5,163 bases of DNA, taken from NCBI GenBank assembly GCA_048884925.1, contig JBHLQK010000212.1:1-5163 (forward strand), read 5' to 3'. This document shows, piece by piece, positions 1 to 3,733 of the stretch (its first letter is position 1; every line of letters begins with the position of its first letter). The position numbers were made by a program, and so were the translations under genes. The notes beneath the pieces are model-generated. The model was not told the DNA's origin and did not search any database. It saw nothing but the letters and a program-made list of their open reading frames with translations. Source of the stretch: SMTZ1-83 sp048884925. Lineage in GTDB: Archaea > Asgardarchaeota > Thorarchaeia > Thorarchaeales > Thorarchaeaceae.

Positions 1-356
1 CTTAGAACTGGTGTATTTATGGAGTTCTTCACAAGATCGATACCTTTCTCTGTCATTGTAGCTTTGACGTAATGAATTCCTGCTGATCTGACATACACAA
101 GGTTCCTTCCCTGCAGCTTTTGCAGGCTTGCAAGGACAATTTGTGTTAGGTCCGATTCTGTTAGGTCGATGCCTTTACCAGGCGTCTGGAATGTTTCACA
201 CATTTTCAAAACATTACGCATGCTGCTGAGCTGCCTTCTCTTGCTGTCATAGGGATTGGAGAAAAGCCAGAGGAGAACTATTAGATCAACAATTTCAAGG
301 TCGAGATCAGGATTATTCTGAAGTGCCTTCTTCGCAACAATCTCTACAACTGGCAT
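1..356 (-). CDS. Winged-helix-like protein, 3' end cut by window edge
   Basis: An open frame gives 118 residues from ATG at 356 and leaves the left edge without a stop, so the C-terminus is missing. It is not listed as a closed ORF only because it is truncated. I do not recognise a named family. The N-terminal part (about 18-55) looks helical, with an aliphatic run (IVDLIVLLWLF, 22-32) that is too short and too closely followed by charges to be a convincing membrane segment. Residues about 66-110 look like a winged helix: a recognition-type helix ending LQKLQGRNLVYV, a short turn, then HYVKATMTEKGIDLV, the usual 'Y.LTEKG..L' close of a wing. GGAG at 370-367 lies 10 nt before the ATG; an in-frame GTG at 365 is a weaker alternative start. 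It lies 47 bp after the zinc-ribbon gene on the same strand, so the two are probably co-transcribed. A DNA-binding role is inferred from fold appearance only. Confidence 0.72.
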   Translation of the reverse strand, partial: MPVVEIVAKKALQNNPDLDLEIVDLIVLLWLFSNPYDSKRRQLSSMRNVLKMCETFQTPGKGIDLTESDLTQIVLASLQKLQGRNLVYVRSAGIHYVKATMTEKGIDLVKNSINTPVL

Positions 357-403
357 TCTCCTCACACTCCAGATTAAATCAATACTATTCAATTAATCGC
401 CAT

Positions 404-1117
404 TCACACTAGTCCTACCCTTCCTGTCTTTGGGACATAGATTGCTCCTTGATTCATCAGACGATCCAGTGACGTTTCTACAGACTCCAGTGATACTCCC
501 ATTTGTTTAAGGTGTTCAATCACCACATTCACTTCTGCTTCTCCACCTAGCTCTCGGATCCTATCCAAAATTTCCTGCGTTACATCCACTATAGGTGCCT
601 TGGCTATCTTATCAGATGGAACACCCACCAGCTGGACAGTCCAAGGCCTTGGGAATATCAAAATGCCTTGGTTTGAGAGCTTATTGAGCTGGTCTTCCAC
701 CCAAAGCCAATCAAGCTGATACTCTGAGCAGACTTCAGCTATTCTATCTAGAGAACAAGCGTTCTCATTAGCCTCCTCCTCAAGAAGTTTCAACAGCCTC
801 TGCGACTTGCCAGAAGGTAGGTCCTCATCCGATTCGCCAACCACATCCTTCACACTGAGTTTCTCCGGTGGCAGGAGTGCCTTTACTCTCTCTTTGCTGA
901 CCTCGACAGCCTTTTGAAAGGCATCTCCCCCTCTTGAAGCATTGAACTCCTTGACGGCGGCAGATGCTTTTTCCGGTGTGTCAAACAATGCACAGGCCGC
1001 CTTAGCGATATTGATAATATTCCCACAATAGCTACATCGTCGCCGTTTTTGGCCTGCTGGTGCATTGGTGAAGTTCCTGCACTTTGGACACCTGAATACA
1101 AGAAATGACTTCAGCAA
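404..1117 (-). CDS. DUF1922-type zinc-ribbon protein with two tandem winged-helix modules
   Basis: This 237-residue protein begins with a rubredoxin-like zinc ribbon: C10, C13, C28 and C31 in two CxxC knuckles, then a helix rich in Ala/Lys/Glu (about 46-80) and an acidic linker (about 90-104). This arrangement is like the archaeal DUF1922 family, which has no established function. The rest looks like two winged-helix modules, about 105-164 and 179-237. Their C-terminal halves (140-164 and 213-237) align without gaps with 11 of 25 identities, including L..L.NQG and a closing V.LV, so they look like an internal duplication. Such short wings also resemble the C-terminal domain of archaeal MCM helicases. 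The start is TTG at 1117: a TGA lies two codons upstream and the CxxC motif begins nine residues in, leaving little choice; GGAGG at 1134-1130 is 12 nt upstream. A nucleic-acid-binding regulator or replication/transcription accessory factor is inferred, not shown. Confidence 0.85.
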   Translation of the reverse strand: MLKSFLVFRCPKCRNFTNAPAGQKRRRCSYCGNIINIAKAACALFDTPEKASAAVKEFNASRGGDAFQKAVEVSKERVKALLPPEKLSVKDVVGESDEDLPSGKSQRLLKLLEEEANENACSLDRIAEVCSEYQLDWLWVEDQLNKLSNQGILIFPRPWTVQLVGVPSDKIAKAPIVDVTQEILDRIRELGGEAEVNVVIEHLKQMGVSLESVETSLDRLMNQGAIYVPKTGRVGLV

Positions 1118-1129
1118 GAGTTGTCAGCG

Positions 1130-1134
1130 CCTCC
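1130..1134 (-). promoter_or_regulatory. Shine-Dalgarno supporting TTG start of zinc-ribbon gene
   Basis: On the minus strand this reads GGAGG, a full match to the archaeal 16S anti-Shine-Dalgarno core, 12 nt before the TTG at 1117. The spacing is slightly long, but an in-frame TGA between it and the TTG rules out any earlier start. Confidence 0.55.
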
Positions 1135-1155
1135 GCTAAACAGTCAGCTGCATGC

Positions 1156-1163
1156 TATATAAT
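1156..1163 (+). promoter_or_regulatory. TATA box for the ferredoxin gene
   Basis: TATATAAT is close to the archaeal box A. A start site about 25 bp on, near 1185, would give a leader of about 50 nt that includes GGAG at 1222-1225, 10 nt before the ferredoxin ATG. The box is nearly symmetric, but reading leftward it would put the start at the ribosome site of the zinc-ribbon gene; a second box, TATAA on the minus strand (1197-1193), fits that gene better. Confidence 0.5.
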
Positions 1164-1235
1164 CCCGACTCTCGCTGACTACATGAATATGGTTATATCA
1201 TCCTTCACAATGCACGAGCACGGAGACCCTCATCT

Positions 1236-1457
1236 ATGGCAAAGAAAGCACAGAAGATCATCATTGACAGCAAGATGTGTAAGGGTTGCCATATCTGTAT
1301 CTCTGTCTGCCCACACGCGGTCTTGGATAAGGCTGATGAGGTAGACAACCGCGGGTTCTTTCTTCCGGTTGTGGTCGACTTAGATGCATGCAAAGCATGC
1401 AGGCTTTGCGAGATGGAGTGCCCTGACTTTGCGATAGTCGTAGTCAGCAACGACTGA
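1236..1457 (+). CDS. Dicluster 2[4Fe-4S] ferredoxin, KorD/delta-subunit-like
   Basis: This 73-residue soluble protein is a bacterial-type dicluster ferredoxin that carries electrons between redox enzymes in the cytoplasm. Two complete cluster motifs are visible: C15-x2-C18-x2-C21-x3-C25-Pro and C52-x2-C55-x2-C58-x3-C62-Pro, separated by a 26-residue linker. The short basic N-terminus leading into IIIDSKMCKGC, and the overall size, resemble the delta subunits of 2-oxoacid:ferredoxin oxidoreductases (KorD/OorD). However, no alpha, beta or gamma subunit gene follows, so it may be a free-standing carrier or a displaced subunit. ATG 1236 is preceded by GGAG at 1222 and a TATA box at 1156. The gene ends in TGA directly followed by TAA. 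A coiled-coil protein gene starts 70 bp later on the same strand and may share the transcript, with no obvious functional link. Confidence 0.92.
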   Translation: MAKKAQKIIIDSKMCKGCHICISVCPHAVLDKADEVDNRGFFLPVVVDLDACKACRLCEMECPDFAIVVVSND

Positions 1458-1516
1458 TAATACATGAACTAAAATGGATTTGCCACCATAGATTGTGAGT
1501 CTATGAACACAATAGT

Positions 1517-1520
1517 GAGG
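1517..1520 (+). promoter_or_regulatory. Shine-Dalgarno deciding the TTG start at 1528
   Basis: GAGG sits 7 nt before TTG 1528, within GTGAGGT. An in-frame TGA at 1516-1518 overlaps it, and no in-frame ATG follows until codon 83, so TTG 1528 is effectively the only start. A 6-bp inverted repeat, ATTGTG (1492-1497) and CACAAT (1508-1513), lies just upstream and could form a small hairpin or be a protein site. Confidence 0.6.
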
Positions 1521-1527
1521 TTGGCAA

Positions 1528-2106
1528 TTGGAAAATCCAGAGATTCGCGTCCTTCTTGAGTTGAGACGGGAGCTAGATGAGCAACTGGCTGAACTCAGAG
1601 AGAAAGCTGACCAAATTGAGTCGTATATACAAGCGCTTGACTCAGTCATTGGAATCAGTAGCTTCGCCACTGCAGACACTACAATTGGAGCTGCAGCAAC
1701 GGTTGATGCCTTGAGTGCAGAGGCTGATGAAAAGGAGGCTCTCACACCTGAAGAGCTTGGTACCATACAGGTGATGAACAAACCCGGTGATCTAGAACTT
1801 GCTACGATAGAGTTGGAAGCACAGACTCTCACAGTCATTCCTGCATCTCATGCAATTTATGATATTAAGAGAGGCGCTTTTGCACGTTTCTTCGTTGAGA
1901 GAATTCTTGGTCAGTTCCAACAGGAAGATCGTCATCGGGTTGAGAATGGCGAGCTAGAATGGGAACAGGCATTTGATTTCGAGGTGCGAGCCGACGAAGG
2001 TGTACTCCAACAGATTGTAATTCGTAACTACAGTGAAGGCAACAGACTGAATGAGATTCAGAATACACTTAGATGGGCTCTTGAGAAGATTTACAGGGCT
2101 CGTTGA
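1528..2106 (+). CDS. Uncharacterised protein: N-terminal coiled coil, C-terminal alpha/beta domain
   Basis: The 192-residue product is not assigned to a named family. Residues about 5-42 form a strongly charged heptad-like helix (LLELRRELDEQLAELREKADQIESYI), a likely coiled coil for oligomerisation. Residues 43-85 are low-complexity, Ala/Thr/Glu-rich and probably flexible. Residues about 88-192 look like a compact domain: two strands (ELATIELEA, LTVIPAS), a helix with FARFFVERILGQF, a charged segment (DRHRVENGELEW), further strands (FDFEVRADE, LQQIVIRNY), and a closing helix NTLRWALEKIYRAR. I have the impression that similar C-terminal domains with a final 'RW.LEK.Y' helix occur in other archaea, but this is memory and unchecked. 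There is no signal peptide, membrane segment, cysteine or catalytic motif. It lies between the ferredoxin and the cyclin-fold gene on the same strand. Confidence 0.85.
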   Translation: MENPEIRVLLELRRELDEQLAELREKADQIESYIQALDSVIGISSFATADTTIGAAATVDALSAEADEKEALTPEELGTIQVMNKPGDLELATIELEAQTLTVIPASHAIYDIKRGAFARFFVERILGQFQQEDRHRVENGELEWEQAFDFEVRADEGVLQQIVIRNYSEGNRLNEIQNTLRWALEKIYRAR

Positions 2107-2140
2107 GGGCGCCAACAAGCACTCACCTTGTTTTCCAGTG

Positions 2141-2153
2141 CAAAAGTATTAAT
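2141..2153 (+). promoter_or_regulatory. Candidate BRE/TATA promoter of the cyclin-fold gene
   Basis: An A-rich BRE-like stretch (CAAAAG, 2141-2146) directly precedes TATTAAT (2147-2153). Transcription would start near 2175 and give a leader of about 35 nt to GTG 2210, including GGAG at 2195. Nested inverted repeats surround it: GCACT (2119-2123) with AGTGC (2137-2141), and GCCAAC (2111-2116) with GTTGGC (2154-2159). These could be an operator or a weak 3' hairpin of the previous gene. Confidence 0.4.
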
Positions 2154-2209
2154 GTTGGCCTCGGTTGGATGAACGCGCCATTCCCGTTCGCGAAGGAGAG
2201 CTGAGGTAA

Positions 2210-2818
2210 GTGTCCCATTTCGAGAAGAAAATGGTAGTGAGTCCACAGGTGGTTGTCAATGTGGTTCGGGATGCTCATGAGTTCTTCCTAGAGAATAAAA
2301 TCGATGAGCGATATGAGAATATGGCTTTGGACCTTATCCGACGTTATGTATCACACGAAGGTCTACCAAGAGAGGTGGACCCCTTTTTTGCCGCTTCGCT
2401 TTATGTGGTTACAAGACATCCATGGAGTCATCCTAATCCGCTTACAAAGAATGAGTTCGCTAGCAAAATCAGGATTAAGGAAACAAGCCTTGAGTGGTAT
2501 ACTGAGAATATCATCGAGAAGCTAGACTTCATAATCCTTCATGACCGAAACCGCAATCCTTACTACTTTGACCCTGATGGAACAATCGCGAGTGTTGTGG
2601 ACTCGATTGTCCGCACCAGCGTCGGCGAAGAAGTTGTGAGAAGCATTGTGAAAGGTGGAGTTGTGTCTCCAAACGCATTGGCAGACAGGATAGTCGATCG
2701 TCTATGCAGTGTAGTGAAGATAGTCCCATCTGCTTTTGAACATCAACTTCATCGTCTTGTGCAGCGGAAGATTGAGGAGGAGAGTGGACGCCTTCTTGGA
2801 CAGCTGGAAGGACGCTAA
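2210..2818 (+). CDS. Cyclin-fold protein resembling a single TFB/TFIIB repeat
   Basis: The 202-residue product is all-helical in appearance. Residues about 13-112 follow the layout of one TFIIB/TFB cyclin repeat: a first helix (VVNVVRDAHEFF), a second (MALDLIRRYV), then FFAASLYVVTR, matching the 'AA.LY.A' core helix, then a T..E.A segment (TKNEFASKIRI) and SLEWYTENIIEKL, which resembles the S...Y..I...L end of a TFB repeat. There is no N-terminal zinc ribbon or B-finger, and residues about 120-200 are helical but not an obvious second repeat, so it is not a standard TFB. TAA directly precedes GTG 2210, so the start is GTG 2210 (GGAG at 2195) or ATG 2231, which would remove seven residues. An orphan transcription-factor-like or protein-binding cyclin domain is inferred; the fold call itself is moderate. 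It ends 5 bp from the convergent DUF211 gene. Confidence 0.82.
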   Translation: MSHFEKKMVVSPQVVVNVVRDAHEFFLENKIDERYENMALDLIRRYVSHEGLPREVDPFFAASLYVVTRHPWSHPNPLTKNEFASKIRIKETSLEWYTENIIEKLDFIILHDRNRNPYYFDPDGTIASVVDSIVRTSVGEEVVRSIVKGGVVSPNALADRIVDRLCSVVKIVPSAFEHQLHRLVQRKIEEESGRLLGQLEGR

Positions 2819-2823
2819 GCCCT

Positions 2824-3129
2824 TCAAGTGTTTTCAGGCTGCAGAGTTACTTCTTCCACAAAGCGTTTTCCAGCAACCACTTGGTCTATCGAGTGGATGA
2901 CTGCACCTGCCTGTTCAAGAATCTCTTTGATGGACTCGAATTGCAGGTTATCACCTTCAAGAGTAATGGTTATGCTCTCTGTATTTTGATCAACCTCTTT
3001 CAGAGAGATGTTTAATCCGTTGACTTGCTCATCTCTCGAGAGCATCAACGCAAGATCAGTGAGCCTTGGTGTGTGAGGCTTCAATACGTCTAGAACTATT
3101 CTTCTAATGCCTTGAGGCAATAAACTCAT
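2824..3129 (-). CDS. DUF211 family protein
   Basis: The 101-residue protein matches the archaeal DUF211 family across its whole length: IRRIVLDVLKPH at the start, LALMLS, V.G.NI...EVD..TE.I.ITLEG, a helix IKEILEQAGAVIHSIDQVVAGK, and a short tail. The expected structure is a small ferredoxin-like alpha/beta fold that self-assembles, as known from a methanogen homologue. Biochemical function is unknown; metal-ion binding has been proposed for the family. ATG 3129 is fixed by an in-frame TAA a few codons upstream. There is no well-placed Shine-Dalgarno, only GGGGT directly against the ATG. Palindromes and an inverted repeat upstream suggest specific control. It converges on the cyclin-fold gene with 5 bp between stops and no visible terminator, so the transcripts probably overlap. 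Confidence 0.93.
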   Translation of the reverse strand: MSLLPQGIRRIVLDVLKPHTPRLTDLALMLSRDEQVNGLNISLKEVDQNTESITITLEGDNLQFESIKEILEQAGAVIHSIDQVVAGKRFVEEVTLQPENT

Positions 3130-3130
3130 A

Positions 3131-3155
3131 CCCCGAAGTCGGCTTTAAGCCGGGT
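3131..3155 (-). promoter_or_regulatory. Overlapping palindromes in the DUF211 leader
   Basis: CGGCTT (3140-3145) and AAGCCG (3147-3152) form a 6-bp palindrome around one base. It overlaps a second, CCGA-AG-TCGG (3133-3142), and CCCG (3132-3135) can pair with CGGG (3151-3154). They sit immediately before ATG 3129 where a ribosome site would be expected, so they could be an RNA hairpin limiting translation or a protein-binding site. No protein or ligand can be named. Confidence 0.4.
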
Positions 3156-3171
3156 CTCTTGGCACCTTCCA

Positions 3172-3197
3172 TAGTAAGTCATAGTTAAACCTTACTA
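3172..3197 (-). promoter_or_regulatory. Candidate operator bracketing the DUF211 TATA box
   Basis: TAGTAAG (3172-3178) and CTTACTA (3191-3197) form a perfect 7-bp inverted repeat with a 12-bp spacer, giving half-site centres 19 bp apart. On the minus strand the spacer reads GTTTAACTATGA, which carries a TATA-like element about 55-60 bp before the DUF211 ATG; transcription would start near 3160. A dimeric regulator bound here would block or recruit TBP. The geometry is seen directly; the regulatory role is inferred. Confidence 0.45.
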
Positions 3198-3236
3198 CGC
3201 AGCATTATCTGCTATTCCTTCAGTCGTTCGATGCTC

Positions 3237-3243
3237 TATAATG
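3237..3243 (+). promoter_or_regulatory. Alternative upstream TATA box for the 3379 gene
   Basis: TATAATG on the plus strand could direct initiation near 3265, giving a leader of about 114 nt that would contain the whole three-way-junction element at 3308-3358. The same bases read TTATAG on the other strand and could serve DUF211 instead. The remainder of 3198-3300 shows no gene, RNA match or repeat that I can support. Confidence 0.3.
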
Positions 3244-3300
3244 ACAACTTCTCTCAAGTGCGCGCCGATAGTTACCTAATTCTGATTAACGCCCGTATGC

Positions 3301-3306
3301 TTATAT
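3301..3306 (+). promoter_or_regulatory. TATA box upstream of the 103-residue protein gene
   Basis: TTATAT within GCTTATATCTCC resembles archaeal box A and lies 73 bp before TTG 3379. Initiation about 25 bp on would fall near 3329, inside the inverted-repeat element, so only its second half would be transcribed. In that case the repeats would act as DNA rather than as an RNA fold. Confidence 0.4.
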
Positions 3307-3307
3307 C

Positions 3308-3358
3308 TCCGGCAAGCCTCCATGGCTTGGGGGCCTCTGCCTGAGACCTCCTGCCGGG
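3308..3358 (+). other. Potential three-way-junction leader RNA or promoter inverted repeats
   Basis: These 51 bases can pair almost completely as a three-helix junction. The outer stem is TCCGGC (3308-3313) with GCCGGG (3353-3358), including one G-U. Arm 1 is AAGCC (3314-3318) with GGCTT (3324-3328) and a 5-nt loop. Arm 2 is GGGGG (3329-3333) with CCTCC (3347-3351), extended by CTC/GAG (3335-3337 and 3343-3345). Only one base at the junction (3352) is unpaired. It ends 20 nt before the TTG start at 3379, suggesting a cis-acting leader element. The CCTCC strand resembles the 16S anti-Shine-Dalgarno and could also mask ribosome sites. No known riboswitch class is matched convincingly. Confidence 0.4.
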
Positions 3359-3378
3359 AATAGGTAAGGGAAGCAGAC

Positions 3379-3690
3379 TTGAAGCAGGATAAGCTGGAAA
3401 AGCATACTAAGAAACGCGAGGCTGACTCTTCTACTCCACCTCCCCGACCCAAGACCAAGTCTACACGTCATATTGAGATTAATATCACTGACTTCAAGAC
3501 ACATCCTCTATGGGACATTCTGGTGGAAACTGCAAGAATGAATCCGCGCTATGCCAATCTTGCAGGGCACACAAGAGAATTCATTCTAAGCAAACAACCA
3601 GACATCAGTCCAAAGGAGCTTGCAGCTAAGCTATCTATCACCCTTGGAGAATCAATTGTGATTCTTGATGATGTGAAGTCGGGAAAATGA
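3379..3690 (+). CDS. Small uncharacterised protein with disordered basic N-terminus
   Basis: The 103-residue product is not assigned to a family. Residues 1-30 are Lys/Arg-, Pro- and Ser/Thr-rich (eleven Lys/Arg and three consecutive Pro) and look disordered and suited to nucleic-acid contact. Residues about 31-100 look folded: a strand (HIEINITDF), a helix (PLWDILVETARM), NLAGHTREFILSKQP, then ISPKELAAKLSITLGESIVILDDV, which reads as a small helix-turn-helix-like or paired-helix segment. The start is TTG 3379: TAG at 3361-3363 closes the frame upstream and the next in-frame Met is at residue 53. Ribosome-site support is weak, with AGGT at 3362 and AAGGG at 3366-3370. The gene has its own TATA-like boxes and a structured upstream element, and hypD follows 43 bp later on the same strand. 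A DNA- or RNA-binding role is a guess. Confidence 0.78.
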   Translation: MKQDKLEKHTKKREADSSTPPPRPKTKSTRHIEINITDFKTHPLWDILVETARMNPRYANLAGHTREFILSKQPDISPKELAAKLSITLGESIVILDDVKSGK

Positions 3691-3701
3691 GATCCCTTCC
3701 T

Positions 3702-3726
3702 GATTAGATACTTTTTATGCATGCAT
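3702..3726 (+). promoter_or_regulatory. hypD promoter region with perfect palindrome
   Basis: TTTTTAT (3712-3718) is a TATA-like box that runs into ATGCATGCAT (3717-3726), a perfect 10-bp palindrome and possible operator. A start site near 3740 would lie after ATG 3734 and favour ATG 3752; a weaker box around 3704-3711 would instead give a leaderless start at 3734. There is no Shine-Dalgarno before 3734. Confidence 0.4.
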
Positions 3727-3733
3727 TGTTTGT

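Larger units (their letters stand above)
1123..1180. promoter_or_regulatory. Candidate operator array in divergent promoter region
   Basis: The hexamer GTCAGC occurs at 1123-1128 and 1143-1148, exactly 20 bp apart, and its inverse GCTGAC at 1174-1179. The inner pair extends to a perfect 7-bp inverted repeat, AGTCAGC (1142-1148) and GCTGACT (1174-1180), with a 25-bp spacer holding the TATATAAT box. Half-sites about two and three helical turns apart around a promoter are typical of a dimeric repressor or activator site. The region serves the zinc-ribbon gene on one side and the ferredoxin gene on the other, so a bound protein could control both. This is inference from repeat geometry; the hexamer also occurs elsewhere in coding sequence. 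Confidence 0.4.

Noticed and set aside
22..356. Membrane helix in the left-edge protein
   Set aside because: The aliphatic run is about 11 residues with charged residues close on both sides, so a buried soluble helix is more likely.
883..1101. Overlapping ORFs in other frames of the zinc-ribbon gene and of other genes (for example 1205-1465, 1380-1838, 2529-2729, 4000-4347)
   Set aside because: They are antisense or out-of-frame shadows with low-quality composition, no ribosome sites, and real genes on the other frame.
1386..1400. GCATGC-AAA-GCATGC palindromic repeat
   Set aside because: It lies inside the ferredoxin cluster motif and is explained by the codons for D-A-C-K-A-C.
2169..2204. 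Eleven-codon upstream ORF (ATG 2169 to TGA) before the cyclin-fold gene
   Set aside because: No ribosome site precedes it and the likely transcript start near 2175 would exclude its ATG.
3324..3376. TPP riboswitch resemblance (GGGG, CTGAGA and GGGAAG in the right order)
   Set aside because: The spacing between these motifs is too short, the conserved pyrophosphate-binding arm is missing, and the downstream gene shows no thiamine link. The three-way-junction pairing explains the same bases better.
3130..3378. tRNA or known small RNA gene in the 249-bp gap
   Set aside because: No cloverleaf with T-loop GTTCRA or a CCA-ready acceptor stem, and no C/D or H/ACA box pattern, could be found.
3276..3504. 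Two minus-strand ORFs spanning 3276-3504
   Set aside because: They overlap the small-protein gene and its leader, lack promoters or recognisable domains, and derive largely from the inverted-repeat DNA.
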